A stretch of DNA of 64,000 nt. It comes from Hawksworthiomyces lignivorus (taxonomy: Eukaryota > Ascomycota > Sordariomycetes > Ophiostomatales > Ophiostomataceae). The stretch lies in NCBI GenBank assembly GCA_002917075.1, contig NTMA01000001.1, positions 62,001 to 126,000 of the forward strand, in the 5' to 3' direction. The translations under genes and the position numbers were made by a program. This document shows, piece by piece, positions 27,301-38,086 of the stretch (within the stretch, counting starts at the first letter, position 1; each line of letters opens with the position of its first letter). The notes beneath the pieces were generated by a model. It saw only the letters and a program-made list of their open reading frames with translations. It was not told the origin of the DNA and searched no databases.

Positions 27301-30300
27301 GCTAACTAGGGCTGATGCTCAAAGACTATTCATCAGAGGGGGGTACAAACTAGGTTCATGTGAATGAGTGTGCCAAGTTAAACAATCTACCTCAGTTCTG
27401 TAAAAAGAGCAAGGATACTGAAGAGTAAACCCGTCTTGGTCGAGTGTGCATGTACGTGATGATATAGAATACTAGGAGGTTCTGTATTATAGCAAAAAAA
27501 AAGGCAAGGCTGGGGATTTTACTAGGGGAAGAGGGGAGAAGGAGAGGGAGGGGGTAGCAAGATGGATACCATCAAAATAGAAGGGAAAGAGAGGAGCGGC
27601 GCCAACGTGCACCCCTTGGTCAGTTCTCTCTTATATTTTGTTATTATCATGTCCAGCGTCTGCAGAAACAGCGAAACGAGTTAGAGGAGAAAATAGCTGG
27701 CAATACTGCGAAAAAGGGTGATCCGATGAGACGAGATAGAGCAGAATGGCCTCTTTGCCTTTGGACTATGACGCTGTAAATATGTTTTCAGTTACATATG
27801 AATGCAGTTGATCTTATCTCCTCATCGCGCACCTACAGTATCGACCGCGGGTGCTGTGTTGTTTCGCATTTCGTGATTTATTCCATCTTTATGAGCATTT
27901 CCATTTTTTCATGGATCGGAATTTTATCTATAACCAGGACGGGTCCTGATTTCTGCCCAGATTCGTATTATATTCTGCTAGCTTCCATGCACCGAATTCG
28001 CGGCAGTTTGTTTCATGTAGATCCAATACGATGACGGTTGGCTTGTCCAGCCAGTTACTAGGGCTATTGGCGCCAAAGTCCAGAAGTAGTTGGCCTAAGC
28101 TAAAGAACGGACTATGACAAAGAAACGAGACAGCAGCACCACAGTCGGCGAAAAGAAACGAGATAAACGACAATGATGAGAAAATAAGACATAGCTTGGT
28201 TCTAGTCGTGAAGCTAATAGATTGCTGGACGAAACCAGGCTGCCACCGCCACCAGACGGCCTCTCGACTGGACTATGACCGGTTTCAAGATCAACATTAT
28301 GGCTCAGTTGCTAATGGTAGACGTAAATTAGATGAACGCTCTCGCAAGTTTTGAAAACGGTCCATCAACTTCACACTCGCTCTCTCAGCGACTGTTTCTT
28401 GTACCTAGATCTACATAGGGCGCGAATATAAAACGTATTTCCTTCTTTTTTGGCAGACAACTCTCCGCGAAGAGAGAGCACTCGGGTTCTCGGGATAATC
28501 TAAATGAGGTTTTATTCCTTTTTGCTCCTTCGTTGGCCCCAACGACCGGGCCAACCTGATGCCAGGATAAAGCTGGATAAAATAGAGAAACAGAAAAATA
28601 TACGAGCCAAAAAATGAAAATCAAAGAAAGTAGGAGAACGCGAGAAACCCAATGCTTGAAACAAGAAGAGCAGAAAATATCAACGGCTCTTGGCAGCCCT
28701 GCAAAATGCTCCTGTTGGCTTGTGGCTTGAGACTCCTCGGGCGGCAAAGCAGCGCCACGCACCAGGATGTGTCTGCCTCTGGAAAGCTAGTCTCTCAGAT
28801 GGTTGTCTGCCAGCGTCCTTTTGATAATCTTTGTCTCGCTGTTTCCTCTCCTCTCCTCTCAAGCGCCATTGCCGTGTCTGCTATTCCGTATATTGCCTAA
28901 TCCTTCCGTCGTAGCGAGAAAGCGCCGCAGCAGTTCTCCGTCATTCTTTCTCAGAAGATACTTTGTACCGGCGATGCAACCATCATTACATTCCGAGCTG
29001 GCGCTTGCGAGATCCTTGTTGCCTTCCATCTTACCCAGCCAGACGCTTTCATTTTGCTCAGCGAACTAAGGGCTTTATTACTCCGTAGTGCGCGCAGATA
29101 CGTACTGCTTTAGGCATTCAAAGGGCTGTGATCAGAGCCAGCAGTTTTCTTCCTGTTCCAGAAGCAAAGTACTCCTACTACGTGGTATACTGGAAGTACG
29201 AGTGAAAGTACACGATGGAGGGACACGAAGAAAATGGAGGTTTCTAGTGCGGAGCACACGGAGGGTGTAGAGGCATCTTTATCTCGCAGAAGACAACACA
29301 TCTTACATACCTGGGTGTCCGTAGTAGTGTGTATGGAGTCGGAGTCTCATCGTCTCTTTCCCCATATACACGTAGCTTGCCCAGCGAGGAACATTCCGAC
29401 TAGCAGTTCGTCTGCCTATGCAGAAGCAGCTTCTCCCACAAAGACGGACTTCGTAGAACTCGTTCTGGGTCTGGATTAGAACACGGCCTTACGCTGAGCT
29501 TTCTTCCGTTCCTCTCTTCCTAACGCATGTTCTCGGAACCCACATGCCCACAAAACTCTTCCGTCTATTGCTGCGTATTCGTACGCTATCCTCGTTGTTC
29601 TCGACTGGGCTAGTCCATTGAAGCCACCCCTCTTTCTCCTCTCCTGTTTCTCTCCTTTTCAGTCGCTGTCTTTGCCGTTCACACGCCACCCAAGGACAAA
29701 AAGAAACCCAGACAAACCCACACACAAAACCACCCAACCACCTCTTTCTCTTTCTTACCTGTCTCCCTCCCACCTCTCTATCTTAACCTCCACCTGAGCT
29801 TCTGCCAACTCGCTGGTCCGTTCTCAACCCTCCCACACACACCCCTCCCCCCTGCAAGGACCAGGGCCATCCAATCCACAAATTCAAACCCTTGTCCCCC
29901 AACCGCGAACCCTGGTCCACCTTCTTCCATGTCTCTCTGCTCCGTACCCTCTCTTCCTCCCACCGCTATTATTCGTGCGAAGTACTTCGTACACATATTC
30001 TTGCGAATAGTTTCTCTCCCACCCAAACCCCCCTGTCACTTGTCTACGACTTGCGCCGTACGAGGATAACTAGCCAGAGACAAGAGAAACCAAAAAGCGC
30101 CTCAAAAAATCTCTGTTTAGGTAGTTGACCCCCTAAACTCCTTCTGTATCATGCCAAATGCCTCTCTTCTTCTTTTTCCGGCGACCGGTTCACTAGACCA
30201 TGTACAGAATGTGGACCCATCAAGACCCAGGTTTTGCGTTGAGGTCACTCACCCAGTGCTGCCCTTTTAGAATTTTTACCTCATGCGAGAGAGCTTCATG

Positions 30301-30480
30301 AGCTTCCTCTGTTGTGGACGAGGAAGGAAGACAACTTGAACCTCTGATCAATGGCAAGAAACTGTGGCTCAATGGATAAAGAGATATACGATATTAGAGA
30401 GTGGGAAAGATAGCATCTAAGAGTAAGAAGAGAAACGCAAACGAAGAGTACCAAGTACTCTCATCTTGGGAAGAAAACCC
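18378..30480. other. Long gene-poor domain upstream of stuA
   Basis: Twelve kilobases with no supported gene. Open frames are at most 165 residues (21825-22322, +), with no recognised motif, and occur equally on both strands. Five exact TACTCCGTA motifs (either strand) lie between 22.7 and 29.1 kb. Short GA-rich and T-rich simple repeats occur near 25.69 and 25.95 kb. I saw no terminal repeats, reverse transcriptase motif (YxDD) or transposase motif, though a proper repeat search was not possible. This may be regulatory DNA of stuA, transcribed non-coding DNA, or decayed repeats. Confidence 0.5.
22750..29097. repeat. Five further dispersed TACTCCGTA/TACGGAGTA motifs
   Basis: Exact copies lie at 22750-22758 (reverse), 24856-24864, 25476-25484, 27241-27249 (reverse) and 29089-29097, all non-coding. 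Near matches occur at about 14586, 14905, 15044 and 19541. With the left-end cluster and one at 54044 they make at least eleven exact copies in the window. Confidence 0.6.
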
Positions 30481-32204
30481 GTGCAACACTTTGCGCATCT
30501 CTCCTCCAGGACGATCTTCGCTTTCTTTTTCCCCCTTTGTCAACTTTGTGTTCTCGATTGTCGTTCTCCTTTAACCCTCTCCCCCTTTTCCCTCTCATCA
30601 ACTATTCTAACGTATCTTGGATGCTCTCTACGTGCAGCCTCTCCTCCTGCTCTATTTTCAATTCCAATCTAAAAAGACACCTTCCATGGTAGGCATATTT
30701 TGTTGTACGGGGTATGAATGTACAACACCACATCTTGCGACCTATCGATGTACATAACGATACCCTTGCCCCATCTATACTAGACTTGGCGGCAGGCCGG
30801 GGATGGCCCTCTTGGTCTCTTGTCTGTTCTCTGTGATCGACCTACCTGACTTCCCGTACGAATACATACTTTACTACTTTACTTTCCCACCACCGCCAAC
30901 GCTATCACCACCAGACTACCACCACCACCACCACCTCCTCCACTCCACTCTCCTCCACTTACTTTTTTACCTGCCTCCCATCTCGTTCTCGCCGCCGCCG
31001 CTTTTTTTCTTGTAAAGCCATCCATCTTCTCTTTTCCTCCCCCCTCCCCTTCCTCCTCCGATTCCCTTCATTCTTTTTCTTTACTTTTCACTTTCCAAAT
31101 CTCTACCCTTTCCCCTTCCTTTTCTGCCTTTCTCTTCTTCTTCTTCCCTTCCCTTCACCTCTCTCTTTTTCCCTCCTCACGAAACCCTCTTTCCTAACCT
31201 CCTTTATTTCTTTCCTTACCGAAGGATATCGCTTAAGGCCTGGAAAGTATGCTCACCTTTCTTTCCTGACATCTTCTCCCCGCCACGTCGAATTGTGTTT
31301 CTTCTGTTTTCAACATACTGCGATAGTCAACATACCAATACAATCCCCCCATCTTTTGCCATTCACATTCTTCTTTTTTTCTTCTGACATTGTCACCCAC
31401 GTTGCACGCAACCTCTTGCTAACCCTCTGCACGAATTTAACAGCAAATGAGTTGTAGAGCTTAGGGACATTTCCACTTCGCCTGTATGCTCCGTCAATCT
31501 ACGGCAAAACAAAAAAAAATCGAGGGATAACCATCCATAGCGAGGAAACCGGAACACAAAGCTACACGCGCAGCTTTCACAGGACACTAAAAGATCTCCT
31601 CAGATTCCTCGGAAAAGACAAAGCACACTCAGCACACTTCACTCGCTGTATATCGGTGTTGAGCTGCCCTTCTTTTCTTGTTTCCCTCTTGTCTATAAAA
31701 GCACCTAGCCTGCATTTTCAGTGCCTTTCACATAGCGACTACGACGGTGACGACGAAGACGACGGTGACGAGCAACGAATTTTTTGAATAATTCCCACGC
31801 CAGCCAAGCACAGTAAATCACGGCAAAGGAATTTTCTCACACCCACATCTGCAGCAGCATCTGAGAAGTGTCACATATTAAGCCCAAACCATTGTTTTGG
31901 TGGTGCCATTGCCCTTGATTACCTTGCACGTATTCGGATTGACTCGAACAGTTTTTACTGTCTCTAATCTCTCTTTCGTCCATCTGGGTGGAAAGAATTG
32001 CGTGTTGATTCCCACGTCAACACATGCCCTATTCTCGTCTCTTTCCCTTGCATCCTAGCATCTCTTGTTGAACTGCTCTTCTTGAGCCATATTCTGGAAC
32101 AAGTTGCAAAGCTGGATCTCCCATCGATATCACAAGTGCAGACCCGGGGTCCCTTTGACATCTCGTCATACCAACCCTACGCTGTTGCCCAGCGGCCACC
32201 GTAC
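30481..32204 (+). promoter_or_regulatory. Pyrimidine-rich promoter/leader region of stuA
   Basis: From about 30.5 to 31.3 kb the plus strand is strongly C/T-rich, with long CTTTTC/CCTCC tracts. This is typical of DNA just before transcription starts in filamentous fungi. The following 0.9 kb up to the chosen stuA start would then be a long 5' leader. It contains short upstream ATG frames (for example 30803-31015), and the stuA frame itself is open back to an ATG at 31998. In Aspergillus nidulans stuA has a long leader with a regulatory micro-ORF, so a similar arrangement is plausible, but the transcript start cannot be read from sequence. Confidence 0.45.
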
Positions 32205-34681
32205 ATGACTGACCGACTGCCCGCACTGCCTCTACCAACACCCGCCCACCAGGCATATTCGTCGGGGACGGTGTCACCCCGGGTTGGTTCCATTGCATCG
32301 TCTACGAGCTCCAACGCCGACTCTCAGTCGTCCTACACTTCGGTCGCCTCCTCCCACGGACCCAAGACGCCTCCAGCGTCTCTCCCAGTAACGGGCATCA
32401 GCAGCTCCCCTCTCTCAGGTGGCCTCCAGACATCGCTTGTCCAGCCGACAATCTCCGGCTACGAGCAGTATCATCAAGCCATGAACCAAGGACCTGCGGA
32501 GATGTACTATCAGCAGCCGCACATATCTGCTGGCCAGGCGCCACCGCCGCCTCCGGTCACTTCTGGAGCCATTGCGCAATACAACCCGCACCAGCAGCCG
32601 ACACTCTTGCAGCCGGGACCTGCGCAGTATTCCAATCCGTCGCCGTATAACCAATATGGTTACGCTAACGGCCTGACCTCTCCTCCGACTGCGGCTCCCG
32701 TGGCCAATCCCATTGGAGCAAACCCTCACGTTCTGCCGCTTCCTGGTGTTGCCGCACAGCAAAGCATGCAGGCAAACTATTCCGGCTTTGACACCAGCGG
32801 TCAAGTTGCACCGCCTGGTATGAAGCCGCGCGTCACTGCCACGCTGTGGGAAGATGAAGGCAGCCTCTGCTTCCAGGTAGAGGCTAGAGGAATTTGCGTG
32901 GCGCGGCGAGAAGGTACCTTATTCTCTACTTCTACTTCGCTTACTCTTCTTTCTAGAGCAGTTCTGTCTAGGAGACAAGTTGGCTAACATTCTATGACAA
33001 GACAACCACATGATCAACGGCACGAAACTGCTGAACGTGGCCGGTATGACTCGCGGCCGCCGCGACGGCATTCTCAAGAGCGAAAAGGTCCGCCACGTGG
33101 TCAAGATCGGACCAATGCACCTTAAGGGAGTCTGGTAAGTTTTTTCTTCTAGTGCTCATCTTGTCGCTCCAGGCTCACGTCGTTCCTTTAACACGTGTCT
33201 CTAGGATTCCGTTTGACCGCGCATTGGACTTTGCGAACAAGGAAAAGATCACGGAGCTGCTGTTCCCTCTCTTTGTCCACAACATCGGCGCTCTCCTCTA
33301 CCACCCGACCAACCAGAGCCGCACAAACCAAGTTATGGCGGCCGCCGAGCGCCGGAAACAAGAGCAGAACCAGATGCGCAATGGACAGCCACCGGCCCCC
33401 GGGCTGCCGTCGCTGCAGCACCACTCGACAATGGCTCTTCCTGGCCCCCAGCAGACACTGCCGTCGCATGCGAACATGGCCACGCCGACCGGGCGCCCGC
33501 CATTAGACCGGGCGCACACGTTCCCGACGCCGCCGACGAGCGCATCGAGCGTGATGGGTGGAAATATGAGCGCTTCTGAACCGTTCCAGTGGCCGCAGCA
33601 GAGCGTAAACGGGGCACAAGGTACAAATCCAATGTCAATAGATACGAGCTTAAGCAACGCGCGCTCAATGCCTGCCACTCCAGCTACTACCCCTCCCGGT
33701 CCCCCGATGCAGACGATGCAGTCGTATCCGCCGACGACCCAGGCGTATGACAACTCTCGGCAGATCTACCACCACCAGACGCCGGCGCCGACGCCGCAGC
33801 AGCCTCAGCAGCCACAACACCACCAACAACAGCCGCCCCCGCAGCAATCGGCGTATTCGACCAGCGCGGCGAACAGTAGCCCCCAAGATCGCAACATCTA
33901 CAGCCAGAACGCCGTGGCTGCTGCGGCCGCCGCTGCGAGCGGTTACGTGAAGACAGAAATGCCTGCACCCTCGACGAATCGGTCATCAGTTGCGGGGCCG
34001 TCTGGAAACGAGCCGGTTGACCACACGAAGTCATCGAACGGCCTGCTACACTCCCACAACGGCCACCCCGCAGACGGTGTGCCACATGGCGTCCCCGAAG
34101 ACGACCAGGAGCACGACCACGAGGCTGAGTATACGCACGACAGCGGTGCGTACGATGCCAGCCGTGCGCAGTACAACTACGGCGCGCCGCAGGTAGCGTC
34201 GATGCCTAACGAGCACAGCCATATGTCTCCCGAGGTGGCGGCATCTGCCAACCATCAGGCCGCATCCGGCCGGTCGACGCCCCGTAGCGCCGCCGCACCC
34301 CAGGCATACTACCAGCAAGGATATAGCACGCCGCCTCGCTCCAACGCAGCGGCAGCCACACAGGCCTCGAGCAACCTCTACAATGTCGTAACAAACGACC
34401 GGGGAGCGGCAAACGGGGCGCCCACCCAGGATGTGTACGCGCCGCCTGCTGACATGAACGCAATGCAGAACGGCTATGCGGCTCAGGCGCTGAATGGAAC
34501 GTCGACAGGCATGAAGCGCGGACGTGATGACGACGATGACAGATCGTCCAACGGCGGCTCGGGCTTGGGCCTGGATATGAAGCGGCGGAAGACGCTGCTC
34601 GACTCCACCATGCCGTCCGTCTACGACACTTCTGGGATGAATCGTGCACCAGCAGCCGTCGGTCTGCAGAGACGCAGGTAG
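32205..34681 (+). CDS. stuA: APSES-domain transcription factor StuA/Asm-1 (cell pattern formation)
   Basis: Nuclear APSES (bHLH-like) DNA-binding protein that controls conidiophore and other developmental programmes in ascomycetes. Exons are 32205-32913, 33002-33134 and 33205-34681, giving 772 residues. The introns (88 bp with branch site GGCTAAC, and 70 bp) both lie inside the APSES domain. Splicing restores [50 protein letters not shown] and [16 protein letters not shown], close to the Aspergillus sequence. The domain covers about residues 210-320. The rest is disordered: Ser/Pro-rich before it, Gln/Pro-rich and Ala-rich after it, with a basic nuclear signal (MKRRKT) near the C-terminus. 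The true start is uncertain. [10 protein letters not shown] at 32481 resembles the annotated start of relatives and would give 680 residues; the frame is also open back to 31998. I chose 32205 because the Ser/Pro-rich sequence after it looks coding. Confidence 0.93.
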
Positions 34682-37600
34682 AGGGCGCCCGTCGCTCTCT
34701 TCTGCTGACGGACCACGTCAACAACTTCTGCCACCTCTGCCGAGGCCTATAATGTTTGTTATAAAAAAAACCTACAGCGGTGAATGCCGAATGACTCTGG
34801 GAAGACGATTTCGACAAAAGCTGCGCTGGATTGGCTTACAGGCCATCCGCACACGACACAACACTCAATTTTTTTTTCCTTTTACTGATTTCTTTTCTTT
34901 TCTCCTTTTTCTCTTCTTCTTTTCTTTCCCATTAAGCGACTCTCGAAACTGCAGCTATTTGGAGCTAAGGGCGGCGACGAGAACTACGCACGGGATGATT
35001 TCAAGTGATTAATGACCAAAAAGACACCATGAAAAGCGATATGCATTTTTCACGACCTTCTTATTTTTCATTTTTGCTTCCTTTTTTTCACGACATGGGT
35101 CCCTCACCACAACGCTTTATTTTACCATATCTCCCTACGAGACCAAACGACGTTCCTTTACGGCAAGCCTCTGCTATTTTTTTTATCTTTTCCTTTTCGT
35201 TCACCCAGGTATTTTTTTCGATTTTTGCTTCTTTCAAGTGTCTTCACTGGGGAAAACACTTCCAGCATCTCTTCTGCAACGGGCTCTCGAGCCCTCACTG
35301 CATACGCTTGCGAGACGACCGCCTCTTTCTTTTTTGTTCCTTTAAATGCCTGAATATGGTGTAAATGCCTTGATGACTTGACGCCCCCCAACCGCATGGA
35401 AGGATTTAATTTTCAAAGATTTTTTCTTTTGGCACCTTTTTTTTTTTCTTTAACTTATTGGCCTTTTTGCTTCTGTTTCTGTTCTTATGTGACCAGATAA
35501 ACGTTTTATGGATATGGGAGGAAAGCTATTTGAAGCGAGAAAAACCAACTATACTATGTCGTCTACCCGTGATGTAATTCAGGCATATGGATGCGGGAGG
35601 AAACTGAGTTGGAAAACGAAGACAGAACAGGAAAACGAAAATCACATTTACGCTCCGCTATTTATTTGCATTTTTGTTTCCTTCTCGTCTTTCTGTCCGG
35701 CGACTCGGATTTTATTGCTCTATTGTTCCTGACGACTTTAGATCTCATCTCAAACTGCAAATCTGCAGCTCTTTTTTTGTGACAGATGAGAGAAGAGCAG
35801 GAATGGGGTGGATAAGCTCGTCACGATTCACGATACGTGCTTGAAGGCGAAGATGCATTTTCCTGAACTTGGGACGGGCCGGGTTGCCTCAAAGCCAGCT
35901 TTTGGAAACAGAGTGGGGTTGCCCACGGTCATAAAAACGGTGGTCGGGTCTTTCTATATTTCATCCTCCTTGGGAGTCACCTTGGAAGCATGGTGTATCA
36001 TTCCGGTAGGATGTTGTGTGGTCTTTTCAGTACCATGGCTGGCTTTTTTCTACTCCCCATTTCATATGGCCTGTTTTGCAGTCCTGTTTTGAGTCTGTCT
36101 GCGTGCTATTTTTTGCGTATCTGGTTTCTTTTTATTTTAATGACCTAACGAATTTCCTATTTTCTTTTTATTATTTCTCTTTTCCTTAAAAAAAGCCGTC
36201 GCAATCCCATTTTCTTTTGTCTATATGACGAAAAAAAAAGGAAGATGAGGGAGGATGGTGGGAAGGGAGGCCGGCGAAAGAAGATCGGTAACGTGAACTG
36301 GAGTGTTGGTAAAAATGGAAAGTAAATAGGGGTTCATCAGAAAGCAGAAAGAGGATGCCATGGGAGCCGGACCGCACACTCTTTTGTGTCTCTGGTCCGT
36401 CTTTTCATTCCCTTTTTTTTTTGTTTTCGAACTTTTCTGCTTTCCTTGCTTTTTTTTTTTCTTCCTTTTCTTCTTCTCTGCTCGTAGCTACGACTTTACG
36501 ACTAGGCACCTTTTTTGCTTTTACTTATAAAAATAAAGAGAGTTAGTTAAACAACCAATATGAACCGCTTGAAACCCCCAAATTAAGATGACCTGTACGA
36601 GTTTCTTCTAAAATTAAGCTTACTTTTTGTCTGAAAACCTGGGTTTCCATAGTCTCTACCTTGTCGTGTACGCAAACATGGTTTCTGGACAACGCTCTCT
36701 ATGGCACTGCCCAGGACTGCCAAGGCACGCCCTGGTCTGGTCTTCTCTCTTCGACGCAACTGTCACACCCACGCGTTCTGTTTTAATGCCCCATCTAAGC
36801 TCAATGTTTGTGCAGGTGCGGAGCAATATATGCTGCGTGTGCATGCATTTATGATGAGAGTTCTCCAAGAATAAAGTTTATACAGACTATAGCTTCCCCT
36901 ATTATTGCGTTGTATACGTACACCGTAGTGTCTTGGAGCCAATAAATGTGGACCTCATGTTACAAGTCGATCGATCCACGTTGGGTTCCCCAGCAGACAC
37001 GCTTCATCTCGGCTGTTTGCCCAGCGCACGGTCTGCCGGCTCTCTTGGACAGAGTCTCTGATCTAGTCTCTCGTCGGTCCCGCAAGAGCAGGAGAAGCTG
37101 GAGCACATCTGTACCAGGACGTGTCGTCGTGTGTGTGTGTGTGTGTGATGTCCTCACAGAAGGCGCGAAGTATGAGGAGATATGCTCCACGTCGCTGCGA
37201 CGCAATAGCCACGCATGAACTGGCCCCATGGGCCTTTGTTTTCCTTGCAATCTAAGGCTTAAGCATACGGCATATGGCTGCCTCGTATTGTTTTGTTTGT
37301 TGCTGTTTCTTCCCCAGGAATAAGCCACACCGTTTAATTTCGCACCGTACGTGTCGTTCATGCAACAGCATTCCGCAGCCTTTCGGCAAAAAGAGAGAGC
37401 TCTCTCCCATTCGCGTCTTGCTCCGCCTGTAAAGGGGCGACTTATGCGCGGACCCATGTACCATCACGTGACTCTCCATATGCATTGTTACCCTAGCAAC
37501 ACTGCTGTATTGGGCTTAGAGCCAAAGGCGAAACAGCGGGCGCTGGGGGCACTGGGGGGGCACTGGGTACTAACTGCTGCTGTTGTGGCTGCGCGTGGGC

Positions 37601-38086
37601 ACGCTCTGCCCCTGTGCTAATATCACTAACACGCAACAAACCTCCTCGTCGCTCTCCTCTCCCCCCCCTCCCAATACTTCCCATACTTTACCGCTTATGA
37701 TTTGCCCTTTGACCTCTCTGGCCCTTTTGGCCTTTTGCCCTTTTCGTGTCGTTTTTTTTTTCTGCAAGACACACCGCATCATCGACGTCTGTTCGTTTTC
37801 CCTTAATTGCGCTCTTCGCTGGTTTTCCCCTTTTTTCTCCCTTTTTCCTCCCTAATTTTTTTCTTTTTCCCTTTCTTCTCCCCCTCCCCACACCTTCCTT
37901 TCTGTTGAAGGGATACAGACACTTGCATACGTATATCCTCACGCATATTCGGTCTGCTATCTATGACCACCTACGATCTCTGCAGAACTAGTATCTAGTC
38001 CCTCTTTCCGCAACGGGGTCAGCCGGAATAGGACAGGGAAGCAGAACGAACGGCTCAGAGGATCCCACTTCTTCTGCTCTCATCTC
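34682..38086. other. Spacer between stuA and the coiled-coil gene
   Basis: No supported gene. The first kilobase is T-rich and should include the stuA 3' untranslated region. A (TG)n microsatellite lies at about 37129-37147. From about 37.62 to 37.90 kb the plus strand becomes C/T-rich, as expected for the promoter and leader of the gene starting at 38087. The short open frames here are unrelated to known families. Confidence 0.5.
37623..37910 (+). promoter_or_regulatory. Pyrimidine-rich tract upstream of the coiled-coil gene
   Basis: A strongly C/T-rich stretch ends about 180 bases before the ATG at 38087. Such tracts commonly precede transcription starts in filamentous fungi, so this is the likely core promoter. 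No other element can be named with confidence. Confidence 0.4.

Noticed and set aside
30360..30400. Second tRNA D-arm-like word (GGCTCAATGGATAAAG)
   Set aside because: No matching anticodon or T arm follows at the right distance.
7814..32204. Transposons or a biosynthetic gene cluster in the gene desert
   Set aside because: I saw no reverse transcriptase, integrase or transposase motifs, no terminal repeats, and no polyketide or non-ribosomal peptide synthase sequence. A systematic repeat search could not be run.
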